Shown: piece after piece, positions 28,609-42,539 of the stretch
Position numbering within the stretch: position 1 is the first letter of the stretch
How the letters are laid out: every line of letters begins with the position of its first letter
Assembly (NCBI GenBank): GCA_013400975.1
Contig: WBMZ01000162.1
Location: 124,001 to 188,000, forward strand
Length of the DNA: 64,000 bases
DNA from: Atrichornis clamosus
Lineage: Eukaryota; Chordata; Aves; Passeriformes; Menuridae
Direction of reading: 5' to 3'
Position numbers and translations under genes: made by a program
The notes under the pieces: generated by a model
Database searches by the model: none
What the model was told of the DNA's origin: nothing
The model's input: only the letters and a program-made list of their open reading frames with translations

Positions 28609-31600
28609 GGTTACAGGAGAATATCGCAGACAGTATTTCTTTGCTTGCAAAAGCCTTGTTCAGTTCAGCACTACTGAGTTGCCTTATCAGCATTGGCTTG
28701 GGCATGATCAATCCAGATAATGTGAAATCACCTGGTGGAAACCATGTTCATATTTGAGTAGAAAAGGTCAAGTGAGTGTTTTTGTCTTGGGGGGAGAAGT
28801 AGGGCCATCTGAAGTTGCCTGTCTCTGGTGTTGGGGCTCTCTAGTCTAAATTCCTTATTACAAGTATGAGGAGATGGAGGCTCTTTAAACTGTGCTACAT
28901 AAGGCCTGGGTACATCTACACTGCACAGTTCCACAGAAATATTTGAACTTGCTCCAAAACCAGCAACAATTTCACGTTGTTTCAACACTAGAAATGTTTA
29001 TCCTAATTATGGCCACCGTGCTATTTCCAAAACCCAAGCACTACACACCATGGTACAGAGCAAAACTGCTGTGTTTGTAGTGCAAGGAACTATATGGTGA
29101 CGTTGTATCCAAAGATACAGACAATTTATGACAGTTATGCGAAATGCGGAGCTTTTACACAGATGACTCCCTAAATGGAACCTAAATGGTTCCCATCCTC
29201 CAGAACACACATCCAAATTATCTGCAATGTAATTTCATTCAAGTCAATAGAGACAGTGTTGAAGTCAGTGGAGGGTACAACAGAGATTAATTCGCCCCTT
29301 AAAGCTTTAATAACAGGAAATAACCATCTGGCTCTAGTTGCCTGCTTTATTAAATTTTTATAAGACACAGAGTGACAGTTTTTATAGAAAGACAGATTAT
29401 TATTGTTCACTATCCAAGCATCTTTCCTCAAAACAGGAAGGACATATGTATGCTTATGCTCGTTTCACGTACAGATGTCATTCTTCTTTCACAAATGTAG
29501 ACGATTTATAATATTGTGGTTGATGTCAGTAAAGTCTCAGTTCCCATAATCCTCGTTCCAAGCAAGTGATGCAATGCTTGAAGCCTGCAACTCCATTAAA
29601 AATATATAAATAAAATAAATAAGTGTTCCTTCAAGGATCACATGCCCAGAGCAGTGGACTTAGTTTATTGTTTTTGTGTGTCATTGCCTGCTTCATTTTG
29701 TGGAAATGAAATTGATTTGCCAAGTCTTGACATATGAAGGAGCCATATTTCCTTACAAGGATTTAACTACTTGGGTTCATCCCAATATTAAGAGAAATTG
29801 TACAGCCAGATCCTCACAAGAAAAACCACAGGAAATTTACCCTTTCCCAGAAAATGTGAATTTTCACTAGCAACCTATTGTGGGAAAGCAATAGTTTTAA
29901 GATCAAGAAAAGCCATTACATCAAATAAATTCATACTGGTGATGTCTTGTCCCCCACCAAGAGCAAGTAAGGTGTATGAAAAGAGCTTAAAGTAGGCAGT
30001 TTGTCATGTAGCCAAGTTCATATGGTCTCAAAGGAGCCCCTTTTCAACTGGTTCGTATCAATAGGCACAGAATTGCAGGTGGTTTCATTGCCTCTCAAGA
30101 CAAGACCATAGATTGCCAAGTTGGGGATGCCATCTTCCTCCTAACCCTCTTTAAAACTGTTTAAAACTTGAAAATTTCCCACCCATTGGGAATATGTTTT
30201 GGGCCTCAGAGGGGATAAATGTACATGTGTGTGAGGTCAAAAGCAGAAGTTTAAGACATTTTAAACTTCCTTAAGAGAAATTATAAATGTTGTTTCTGGT
30301 AGCTAATATAAATATTTTTCATGAGAAAACTATGGCAGAGATGGTCTCCTCTGCATCTTTGTATATAAACTGCATTTGTGAATATGATTCAGTAGGCAGG
30401 AAACTGAGCCACTGAAATAAAAACCCCAGAAAATACAAACTGTATTAGAAAGGCTAACAGTTGTTATTTTCCTTTTAACGGTCTAACTTTGTAACATGAT
30501 TATGATGGGATTTACCAGAATTACTTCCATGCATACAGGAAGCAGCCCATTCCCCATTTCACCATCTGCAGCATCATGCTGGGTTTTTAATAGAATTCTG
30601 TGGACATGATATAATTGCAAATCTAGTAAGGGGTTTATGTTTGCAATATTTGTCAGGGCGCAATGTGTAAAGTTTTACTAGTGTCTCTTCAGCAAGCTCT
30701 GAGTTACAAGCAGCCAGAAGCCAGAAATGTGCTAATTAAGGTATAAAACAAAATATTAATCAAGAGATCTGGGGGAGAAGAAAGGAAAGAAACTACTTCA
30801 ATTAGTCACACCATAATGTGGCATCCAGCATAGCCTTAAAGAAAAAGCTGGCTGTACTGATGAAACAGGCAAGGAAAACAGCTAGGAGACCTGTCTGGCA
30901 AGAAGTATGAGTGTAAGGACCACAAGTGGATTCTGTAGGTCCGCATGAGTTTCTGACAAAGACCATTTGCAGAAGAAAACAGTCAGCACTGAGCATTGTG
31001 CATGAGCTGTTCCAAGAGCACTTCCTCACATTTTCTTTCCCAAGTGTCATGTTTGAATAATAATCACAACAGGGAAGTTAAACATGCCATACTACAGAAA
31101 ACAATGGTTAATTATTCTGTAAGCCTCCTTTCACTGTTGAGTAAACCAGCATGCTTCCCTCTGTGGGTCCCACCACCACTGACAAAGGCAGAAATGGAAA
31201 TGTCCCTGTCTGTGTTGTGTGCTAGGGCTCGGTTTTCTCAGCCCCTCTGTCCATATTGCTTGTATGAAACTCAAACCAATACATTGTTTATTCTTACCTT
31301 CATCCCCTTTAAAGTTTGATAACGGGAAATGGAATGAATTTTTCCCATAGCAGCGCTCACAGGGTTGTGCTTTGCATTTGTAGCTGGAAAGGTGTGGGAA
31401 TCCTGGTCCAGAATTCAGGACACTTGTGTGACTGGTCAAGGCTCAGCAACATCTTCTCCCTCAATGCTGAAGGCATGTGTTTGGATGGACAACTGCCATG
31501 TTTGCATTCGCAGGGGGAGGAGCCAAGTTTTTGGGTGTGTAATGGCAAACCTCTGGTCTGCGTAAGACAGAGGGGGTGAACAATCACCCTGGAGGTTACA

Positions 31601-31855
31601 AGCCAGGCTTCGAGGCCAATAAGAGTGAGATCCAATTGCTATTCCTCACTCAGTTGTAAAACTCACTCCCACCTTCCCCCGGGAAATGTCCTGAGGGTTT
31701 TCATCCCTTCTGATGGGGCATCACTGGCTTAACTGTGCTGACATGAGAGGCAGCTGTCCTGTCTTAGAAGGTGTCATAAAACATCAAAGACACCCAGAGC
31801 GCCCTCAGACTCATTTCTGAGGCCTTCCACCAGAGGACTGAAACATGCCCACACA
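28609..31855. other. Interval between repeat copies, no recognised gene
   Basis: About 3.2 kb separates the two repeat copies. If they are the LTRs of one element this would be its decayed interior, but I find no reverse transcriptase, integrase, protease or gag-like motif in any frame. The longest frames (about 107 codons, 30996-31319 on plus) match nothing I know. It may equally be ordinary host DNA between two independent insertions. The 31530-31850 part is GC-richer than its surroundings and could belong to the downstream element. Confidence 0.5.
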
Positions 31856-32300
31856 GAGGAGGTACCTGGGTGTTCCCACTGAGCCCGAGTGTATTTGAAC
31901 CGATTGGACTTCGTGTTTTGTGGGCTTCTTCCCCCATCACCAATGGATCATCACTTCGAGCAAAGAACACCTAAGCTGCAACAATCAAGGTCTACTGGTG
32001 ATGATCATGTATCTTTCTACTCTTATCCTTTCTTTTTCTTTCTTTCTTTTCCTTATACATTTTCTTAAGTAATATTTTTATGCTTTCACATTGATACATT
32101 ACGATAGATGATAGTAACCAAAATGGCTACATACCTGTTTTCCATGGCAACTAAATTGTTCTAAAATAAAACCTACATGTGTATATTTACAAACACTGAT
32201 CATCCAGTGTCCTTCCACTCTAATCTGCCCCAAGGGGTCTATCAGCAAGAACCTGGGATACCCTTGGCTTCTGGAGCTGGTTGTAGCAGCCCACAGTACT
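31856..32300 (+). mobile_element. Diverged repeat copy B, possible LTR
   Basis: Second copy of the repeat at 28145-28608, in the same orientation. Shared blocks include the identical GGAGGTACCTGGGTG opening at 31858, TTTCTTTCTTTTCCTTAT, TTCTTAAGTAATA, GATGATAGTAACCAAAAT, AAATTGTTCTAAAATAAAAC, TCATCCAGTGTCC and CCCAAGGGGTCTATCA. Similarity continues weakly past the probable element end into AAGAACCT and GGTTGTA in both copies, so either the boundary is further out or interior sequence is shared. The AATAAA and the pyrimidine tract support an LTR-type 3' end, but the class is inferred. Confidence 0.65.
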
Positions 32301-35300
32301 GTAATTACACCACCAATTTCTTGAGACACTGACCTGCTAACTGGCAGCCAGTTTTAATGAGAACCTCTGCAATTTTTTTTTCCAGCAAAATCCTATGGAT
32401 AGCTACTTATCAAAATAGACCTACAAAGTCAAGAAGAGGTCTTGTAAAATTCCCACCAAATCATTAAATGTGGTAATTATGTTTTATTGGAACAAAGCAG
32501 GGAGCAGGATGCAAGACAAGGCAGTTTGGATTTAATCTTTTTTTTCCTGGGATTGCATAATATGTATTGATAAAAAATCAGGGCCTTTCTCACCTCTCCT
32601 TTTCAGGACCTCTTTTCATCAGACATTTTTAGTGTTTCAACTATTGCACTGGAGAATGAAATTCCTATTCCAGCCTTATTCTCTTTTTCTACCTACAATA
32701 ATTTCAGACAGAATGCTGAAGGAGGGAAATCTGCTCAAAAGTTTTCTTGGCTTTTTGCGCTATGGAAAGATCGTGTCGGAAGAAGTGAACCCACATAGAA
32801 TCACAGAATCATCATCTGCATCAGCTGAAGTGTGTGGGTTTGTAATGATTTCACAGCACTCTGTGCCCACAGTTCACTCTAGATAAGATAACATTTGTCT
32901 TGGGTAAATGTCCAAGTCAACAAGGCATTAAGTCTCTCATGAGGATTAACATAACCCTTGTATCACCGTAAAAATCTCATTTTGCTTCTAATTTATGGCT
33001 TCTGAAAGTTTTTTCATTAACATGGTGGTCATGGCATTGCTTATTTGAAAGCCATAAACCACATCAAAAAATTGCTGGGCTAGTATTAATGAAAAATATG
33101 TCCAGAAATAATTTGGAGTCCTAATAAATACATGAAATATCAGGAAGGCTCATGATAGAATTACACAAGTCAACAGGACCCTGATCACATTACTCCATGT
33201 CTAGCTAAATTTCAGATACAGAGTTTGACAGCAGCAGAATGACATGTCTGCATAGCTGGAGGAGCTGTTTCATGCTCGTGTTGCTAGAAAAACAGATTGG
33301 AAGTACTCAAATCTTTAGGAAATGAAGAGATGACTGTTTCCCTGATGTCCTAAACAGAAATAGGTCCTTAAGGATGAGAGTTTCATTCTGCAATGTGAGC
33401 CTTGCTCAGTAGAATTTTATCTTTGAGGCCTTCAAGGCTGTGTTCGTGAGCAAATAAATACTTATCAGTGTGTGTTAGTCTCACCAAGGCAGATAATCAG
33501 TTTAGGAACAAATTCTGGCCTTGCCCTTTACTTTCAGGGGTGCAAGAAAGCGGGTCTGATCCAGAACATTGTTTCTAAATGCAGTCTGGAGATGTCTCAC
33601 AGAAGAGAGGAGAAAGAGAGTATCTGTGTAGCCCCTCAGGTTACAATTGCTCTGTCACCACTTTGAAGGAACTGAAGAGAATGCTGAGCTTCAATAGATT
33701 TGTTATGAGCATGAGATTACATGAGCCATTGACTCCTCAGAAAAAATTGTTTTCTCCCCTTCCTCACTTTTTATGCCTGTTTTTTTTTCTTTAAATACAT
33801 TGTAATTTTGCCTTTCCACAGAATCCACCCCTTTCTTTAATTGTCCATCTCTTTAGCCACCCTGATAAATACAAGGAATTGCAGCAGTTTCTCTTGCTGA
33901 TATCCTTTTACATCTAGTGCCTGCCATGTGCTCTTTTCCGGACCTTTAGCCAATGATCTTTATTGGTTTTTACCCTTGAACAAGTTCTCTAAAGACCTTG
34001 TCTTTAGAAGGGGTCTTTCCAAATTTAAGATATAGGCTCTCAGTCAGTCCATATTCTTCAGAATTGTCTCTTTGACATGTTGAGGCTCATCCCTCTGGAG
34101 TCTGTGGCATGGCAGGGGGTAGAATCGGGGCTGAGCTGGAACTGTGACATATTCCTTCACACAGTTGCCTGCTATGGGGACTCTGACAGTTTTCTTCCTT
34201 CTGTTAAGTCATGACACAAGGATGGTACAAGTCAGCTTCTTTAAACTTCTTTAAAGCTCTAGTTCCAGTTCTGCATGCCTGTCCTTTTGAAAGCTTGTAT
34301 TAATGTCAGATGATCGGGGAACAGGTCTCACTCACAAACTGCATATCCTTAGCACAGCATCTCGTAACAGAGGCACTGTTAGGGGCTGGTAAGTGCTCTT
34401 CACTGTCATTCAGAGCTAAATCTCACAGAAACTTTTCTCACTTTATTATGCAATAGCTGGAGGTAAACTGAGTCTTAACTGCATAGAATTTAATCTGTCA
34501 CCCACCTTTACTGCTGTGATGTCAATTAGTAGATGTTTTGAAGGTGTCATCAGTCAGTGTCATCTGTCCTCACAGAAACTGATGAATTTCTCCTTTAACT
34601 TTATTATATTAGCATCAGGTTTCACAGATTTATCAAGCATGAAGTAGTGCATTTCTGCCACTGCAGATGTCCAACTGTAAAATGAAAAAAAACCTATCTT
34701 GTTTTGTTTGGGTTTTTTGTTGCTTGCTGATTTGCTTGCAGTAGATAAAATTTCTAAATGACAAAGTTCCTGTAATTATTAGAGCAACACCGGATGAAAA
34801 AGACAACTTTGTAGGTAGTTTTTGTCCAATATCCTGAAATATTGATGAAGTGTGAAGCTCTATGCCATGTGATTTGGTTATTCTAGGACAATTTTACTAG
34901 CTACAATTAATAATAATTATTGATAAATAACTGGGTCATCAGGTCAAAAACAGTTCATTAAAAGATTTCAAACAATGAATGAGGGAAAAAGGGTATGGAG
35001 AAGAAACAGGTAGGATTACCTCAACATGAAGGAATTGTAGTGCAAGTCCAGATCTATGTGAGGGCACTGGGAGATTAAAAATCCTGGTCAGACCCTAGAA
35101 CCATTATGAACAGCAATGCTCAGGGAATACCTTCATTAGCAGCTGCCTGATGTTATGTTGGTGTCCAGAATTACTCCTGATTATCAAAATCTCACTGTAC
35201 TATGTGCAAAATGAACACACTGGAAGGCATCCTTCTGCTTTCATAGTTGTCACAGTAGAAAAAGCACACAGGGAGAAGGTAAAAGCTAACACACTTTGGT

Positions 35301-38300
35301 AGATTAGCACTTAATTTTGTTTTATTTCTATTACAGAATTAATCATGCTTTGTTTTGGGAGGGTTTTTTAACTAAAGGAGTTTCAGACTGTGAATGGGTG
35401 GGAAAGGGTAATGAAGGACAGTTGCTTTCTTTAATGTAAGTAGCAGAAATTATGGGGTAACATGAGAAGAGAGAAATAGAGATTAAATCTTTTAAAATAT
35501 AGTGTAGAGCGTGAAGATCATTTATTTTTGTAGTCTCAAAGGACTGAATGATGCTAAACAAAATTTAGAAATTATGAGTGCTTGCATTTCATAGAAAAAG
35601 GGTAGAAAAGTATGGTGCAACATCTTTACTTTTTCTAAGAGGTTACAAATGGTACCACACACTATCAGTTTAATTCTCATTACTTTTTCAGCCATCTGAA
35701 CTAAAACGTTCTGGATTTTGGTCACTTCTGCAGATAAGCAGAGCTTGGATGAAAAATGAAAGAACACATTTTCATAAAATAAGGTCACAACATCACAATA
35801 TATTTTTCTTTCTGGAAACAAGTGATTGGAAAATATCTTTAAAGCATTATAAACTAAAGGATAGTAGCAATTAGTAGGGTAGCACAGATGTAGCTGAAAT
35901 TGGGTTGTGGATTTTCTTGAAGATTTTTCAGTCTTGATAAGGTTTTACATTCAGTACAGATGGACTTTCCAGCAGGATTATCTTTCAAAGCATGTGCAGC
36001 ATTTAAGAGAATCTTGTCTGTGTACACACAAATCATTTAATAAAACATCCAGAGAAATATACGGCTCCCTGGATCCTGGCAGATAGCTGACCAGAAGGAA
36101 ACTTCTCTCTCTAAAGCTGATTCACCTGCAAATAAAAACATATTTCTACAAATATATGAACTAGTGCAATTTATTTTAATAAAGTCTGCCTTCACCCATT
36201 TTTCCTTGGAAAACAGGGTTATTTTTTAGTGAATAGGGTTTACAGCTGTTCTAAGATGTACAGATATTTTGCTCTGAATATATGCCCTTCAATCAGCCAT
36301 TTAAAAGCCTGGGCTGCAGTGCCCCTTGGGTTGTACCCCAGAAGCATCATAACTCCAGGCTGCCTCGCCACCAAGACCACATTAATTGCGCATCTGTGTC
36401 ACTGTGTTTTGGAACTAGAAGGTGACACATTTTTGAATTGGATAGATGAAGTGCTTTCAGATACAAAGCATCATTAGAAAGGGAAACACATTTCCGCACA
36501 TTATTCCAAAGGCCAAGCCTTGCATGAAATTGAAAACAGAACTATCATTTTATGAGATAACAATGACTGCAATTACATAGATGAGGTTTTATGTGTAACC
36601 AGTATTTATGCAACAGAATAACAGTGATCTATTTATATATATCATGCATAAGTATGACATACACAGACTTGAAGAGGACAGCTTTCTTATGAACTTATTT
36701 TTCAGTATTTTTTCCCTCTTCTTCTGAAACATCTGCTACTGGTTTCTGTGAAAGTTCTTGTCAGAACCAGTCCACTCTTTGATTTGAGTTTGGATATCAA
36801 ACCCCATTTTCTAGCTGCACACAAGACTGTGTTGGGCTGTATAATGAAAGTCTGGAAGGAGAGTTTTACCTAATATGAAAAGAAATCTACCTAGAGAATT
36901 TTCCTGGAAAATGGTAGAAGTAAAACATAAATAGCACTTTTTAATAGAAAATGCTGAAACAAACCTGTGCTGTTGCCTTGGAGTCAGCATTCTGCAGAGC
37001 ACAGTGAGAATTCCCTTGACTGTAATAAGAATACCTTTCAGACTACAAGGACAGAGCAAGACCAGCTCCTTCAAACTCTTTATCAGTGGTGCCAGTGCTT
37101 AAGCAGCACTTGACTGTTGTTGGGAAATTCGCATCACTGCAAATTAAGCTGGTGCACTTCAGGATCAAAATGGAAAGTTTGGTGTAAAGCTGTGCCCACC
37201 AGTACTGGTATTAGCTACTGTTAATGATCCCAGCTGCAGCATAACTGCTTGGCTCCCTGTTCAAGCTTCTGTGGAGGAAGTATTTGGGAGAAGTTTCCTG
37301 ATTTGCAGCTCTCTGAGGGTGATGTCGTGTTTTACTAGCATGGAAATATTCATCATAAGACATGGACTTGGCTTTAAGCTGCAAGGGAGTTTGGGTCTTA
37401 TGGGTTTGGCATTGTTGGTTCTTTTAATTATACAAAATGTTTCCCACATATAAGTACTTTGTCAATGAATCATAACAATAGTTCTGAGCAGAGCTAAATT
37501 AAAAACAGCATAAATTTAAACACATGTAATCTTATTAGACATTAGCAAGATAATTTTCCCATTATTGCTAAGTGTGTTTATGAGGGTAACAGCCACTCCA
37601 GCAAAAAAAAAAAAGTTTCATTTGGATGGATCATTTATGATTTTTATTGTTTAAACTTTTGTTCTGCAAAGCTAAATTATAAGTGAGTGTCTGTAATGGT
37701 GAATTATTTCCTTCAAAGTCTGTTGCTACAAGGCCCTTACAAGTGTAGGGCACACAGAGATCACAGATACTGGTACTCCAGCGTGCCTGGAGCCCACATC
37801 TTCAGTGATGCATATTGAGTTTCCTGCTGGGCTGAGGGAGCCCTAACAATGCTAGTTTTAATCTAAAGACAAGCAAAGACGGTCAATATACTGCTGTGCA
37901 ATAACTCCTGCTCCATACCTTTGCCCTGTCCTCACGCTAATTTGGGACATTTCTTCTGCTTCAGTGGCCCGCAATGCTGCATTTGGATTACCATCACCAA
38001 CTGCTTGTTAGTGTTTGCAGCAATATGAAACTTGTTCTCAGTCACACAAACACGTTACTGCAGGTTAGCAAACTGTACTGCATTATTTGTCGGTTCATGG
38101 ACATAGCAAACAGATATTGTTCAACACCCCTCTGCTTTTGGATTTACCCTACAGTCTGGCCTTAGGATAGTCCCCTAGTTGCTGTGATAAATGCTTCATC
38201 TACTCAGTATTTACATCAAAAGCCTGTACAAACAGTATGTAATTACTTCAAACAATGAACCAATCCACGACTGAATTTCTTCCTTATTTCCTGGAATGAG

Positions 38301-40404
38301 CCACCACCTTGCAGGAACACAAGGGATTACTCCGTGGCAGGTGTAGAATCAGGCTCATCCCTTACTGATAAGCAGATAAGGAGGGTGCCTAAGCCAGGAA
38401 GTCAGGAGTTCTCAGTCCTAGAGTGTAATAAAAGCAAGACATCTCTGCAAGGTGATTTGAGCTCCTATCTGGTGATGACATTCTCTCTCTACTGTGACAA
38501 TGAGGCAACCTGCATAAGCCTGTGGCCCCAGCCTGGGCACCTGAGCTGCATGCAGGTGGGTACAGTGAAGCAGAGTTTCACTCTGACCAGTTATTCTTAG
38601 CTGTTAAAGCAATTGTAAATTATCAGTGGTACCCAGGAGCTCCCCAGTGTTGTTGATGTACACACACAAAAGGCAACAGCTTACCTAAGGCGCAGGTAAC
38701 AAATACTTGAGAATAGAGAAGGCCATTTTAAAGAGGTTTACTATCAGCACTAGTAAACTTTTGAAGACTTTAAGTGTCTCAAAGAATGTGTAACTTATGG
38801 TTTTATAAGCTAAGGCATAGGCCACAGGCAGGGAGCTCTGAAGAAGACCTTTTTCAGATTCTCAACAACGACTCACTACCGAATATCATCACTACTGGGT
38901 ACAAAATGGAAGTTAGATGTTAGATCTAGTGTGTCTGGAGACAAGGTTAGTTTCTGAATTTGAAAGGTAATTTTATGGAGCATTTAGTATACCAACACAG
39001 TTGTATTGGTGATTAGATAAAGAAGGTCTTTGCCCTTGGGCAGTGCTCTTTTGGCCTTGCACTCAGCTCAGTCTGCAGTTCTTATTTGCAGGTAAAATAA
39101 ACCTTGCCACTCTCTGCTTAAAATCTAATGCTTGGGCAAGATTTGTCCTTAATGGGCTGGCCTGTATTTTAAGAACTTTGAAAGTATATGAATGTTACTA
39201 CTAATACTGTTTTCTTTCTATTAATTCTGTTCATTCTTGGAGCCAGTATTTTCTTGTATGTTATTTTATTTGCCCATTGTTCTCAACAATTAAAATGATC
39301 AACAAAATTATTTTAAATTTAGGGAGTTTGAGTATTTTGGAGGTTTGGGAAACTGGTTCCTTGTACTCTTTTGCCTCCCAGTTGTCAATCCTTGATATAG
39401 TATACATTGGTTCATCAGCTGCTTTTACAGAGACAAGTAGTATGGAGTAATATCAGCCAGTTAAGGTTTTATTACAGGCACAAAAAAAACATAAAGAAGA
39501 AATGCGTCACTTTCATATTAGGAAGAGAGGAAAATATAGAGCTCTTTGAATAAAAGACATTTGGAAAAAGGTTCACAGCAGTCTAGGAAACCTCACACCA
39601 AAGAGCTTTGCATATTGCACACTCTTTGAGTATAGTCTATACAGTCTGTCTAGGAATAGGGGTAACACAGAGGCGTGATTTAGAAGAGCAAAGCACACTT
39701 CATTTTGGGGAATTATTATCCACATCCTTGAATCAGGGGAAGAATATAAAATGCCAGTACAATGATACACAAATGCTCAAGTCTAGGGAGTGGTCCTTTT
39801 CAAACCTGTGCCAGGAGCAGTTTCTGCCAGGTGTCTGATGGCCTTTATAAATCCTGACAACCTTGAGCTACTGTCGATATTAAAGGTAGCAACTGATTGG
39901 CAGAAAAATACTTATAATTAAATACACTTTTAAGTTTTTGATTTTTAATTTGTGCTGTCCACTGAAGGGCACACAGCATGGATTTTCATTGCATGTTTTT
40001 TACACAGCTGGAAATTGAAAAGGTAGTTACTTGAAAAGACCCTTCTGCACTTGCAGATTTTCCAAAATCTCCGTCTTTCAGTGAAACCTGAGTAAGATGA
40101 TTCTCCTTTGGATTTTCTTGAAAACAGAGATTGTGAGTCATCTTCCTTGTAAGAGGTTATGGAAGATGGAAGGAGATGAGAAGTATAATGTTTTTGTCAG
40201 CTCTTTTAATTTGATGTAGTCCTTACTTTCCTGAATGATATATTACAGCTCCATATTCACAACTGGCTGCTCCGACAAGCTCCTGATCCTTGCATAGTAC
40301 AAACTCTGCGGGATCCCATGTTCTTAAAGAATAATGAGCTCTTCCATCTGCTTTTCACATGTTCAGTCATTCTTCACAGGCAAGTCTCACTCTGAAGCTC
40401 TCAA
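32301..40404. other. Gene-free AT-rich DNA
   Basis: No exon, RNA gene or clear mobile element is recognisable; frames are under about 100 codons. A possible CR1 tail trace (CATAGAATCACAGAATCATC at about 32796-32815) is too short to call firmly. AT-rich homeobox-like sequence (AATTAATAATAATTATTG) lies near 34903. Confidence 0.55.
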
Positions 40405-40440
40405 GCCACACATTGCCAGATGGCCACACATTGCCAGATG
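40405..40440. repeat. Perfect 18-bp tandem duplication
   Basis: GCCACACATTGCCAGATG occurs twice without a gap, at 40405-40422 and 40423-40440. Identity is complete, so the duplication is probably recent or conserved. There is no gene context. Confidence 0.95.
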
Positions 40441-42539
40441 ATTGCTCTGAATCTTTAAATGGTTAATCCCATTTCCAATGGCAATCCAGTCTGCGTGCTA
40501 GGCCAAACAACTCATAGTCTCCAGGTAGTTGGCAAATGCTGGTGACCTATGACTGATGTCCCAAAATAACAAGAAGGGTCCCTCGGTCACTCCCACCACA
40601 TGATTTCAGATTCTCTGGGCAAAGCAAAAGTAGGCATGAGCAGCTGAGGAAAGGGTGATTAAGAGTCCAATCTCATCAAATGAAGTTGTCAAACCAAGTA
40701 TACAAGTTAAAATTCCATCTTCTAAATAAAACATGAAGTCTTCAAAAGGGGGGGTGGGAGTGGTCAGACCTCTCCAATGCTTGGCAGAAACAGCAGGGTT
40801 GTCCCTTCTCCTGCATCACAGAAACCCTAGACACTCATGCTGGGGTCTACCAAAAGGACACTGGAAGATTTGAGTAATTTGGATCTCTCCCTAATGATTC
40901 AGTTGGTGTCAGGAGTTTCTGAGAATATCAGCAAAGGAATGAGAAAATGGGAGATGAGCTGGCAAATCTGGTGGCATAAAAATAGCTGTTTTGTACCAAT
41001 TCTGGGAAGTCTGGATGAAAAAATACTCTGTGCTATTCTAAGGCTTGGATGTTTCAACTTCTAAATTTCAAGATGTTCTTCTCAAGACGTCAGTAAGGTC
41101 CCTCTGAGTCAGGTATGAAGAGTAAAGAGCTGATTAAAAACTCAGAATAAGTCCATTTTACAAGTTTTACAAAGAACAGTACTTGAACTCTTCACATTAT
41201 GTTAAATCTTGATTTCTTTTGAGACACTTCGGTTTCCAAAGGCAACGAACAAGATTTTTAACTGTATCTTTGAACTTATTCCGTGGTGTAAGAATTTCCC
41301 TTTCCACTAAAACATTTTTTGCCCTGAAACTATTCAAAATTGTTGTACTAATGAAAAAGAAAGCAAACAAATAGCAAGAACACACATGCAAAGAAGACAA
41401 AATATTTAAGTTTTACTGTGCTGTATTTTTGCTGAGTTTTGTCTATGCCTTTGCCTGGGGTTATTCTGACAAAATCTTTGGTTACATCTGATGAAGAAGA
41501 AAGGGGATTGCAAGGGAGAAAAGGAAGCTGTGGAGCATAAGGATTCAGAAATATCATTTCAACAAAATCTTAAAACTGTTTTCTTCCACTGTTTCTGAGA
41601 AGAAAAACCCACTGCTGTCTCAGGTAGAATGTCTCACACAATTTGCATAAAGCAAGTGAGGGAGAAAAATGAATCTGTGTTTCTTGCAGGCTGGGCATGT
41701 CCCCTGCCTGCTGGATTACAGAGCAGGCTTAAGCAATCCTTCTCTCTTAGCAGTATGGGAAACCGCAATGGTTTTTTGTTTGGGTTTTTTTTGTGCAGTA
41801 CAGTGCAGAACAGCTAATAAGATGGCCAGAATGTACAAATTTGCTTCCTCCTGAGAAAAACTAATAAACCAGCAGTTTGGCACTCACTTGAAAAGTGGAG
41901 TACAGGTTCATTTGCTACTCATGCAAGCAGTCTTGGAGATGCCATACCCACCAGGCTGTTACCTGTAAAAAATTACCTGTTGTCACTCTCTCTACCTTTT
42001 CAGAAGACCTGTGAAAGACTTTAATTTTCTCCCATACAGCAGGAAGGGACGACCTTTGGCATCTTAAATGTGCACATGAAAAATGGGAAATCCAGCTGTG
42101 CTCAGGACATCTTTGCACATTCATTAACCCAAGACAAGAAGAGCAGTGTTTTTGTTGGACTCAGAGACAGATCTTTAAAAACTATAATATCTAATATTGT
42201 TAGTCAACATGAAAATCACCTTTCAGGTATTTGACTGCTTCTCAGAAAGCCAAAGGCTTCTAGTGAGGTTTCATGCCTAATTTATTTAATATCAAACCTG
42301 GTGTTTCTAGGCCTGAATCAATCTCTACTGAAATCAATATCTTCAATAGACATTGTGTCCTGTTTACATCTGGCTAATATACAGCAAAAAGTCTGAATTT
42401 GTCTTATTCTCTTGCTCAATACTACCCTTCTGGTAAGCTTTTCCACACTGTGTATTAAAATCTATTGATTTTCTTCTATGTTTTTATTTGTATTTTCCAC
42501 ACAAGCATAAACATTTACATTTCTTTTTAATTTTAATCC
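40441..42539. other. Gene-free DNA
   Basis: Short frames only; no recognisable exon, RNA gene or transposon. A G-run (GGGGGGGTGGGAG near 40748) is present but does not make a four-run G-quadruplex motif. Confidence 0.55.

Noticed and set aside
32796..32815. CR1-tail-like CATAGAATCACAGAATCATC
   Set aside because: The motif fits the CR1 terminus, but the flanking bases do not continue as CR1; too short to annotate as an element.
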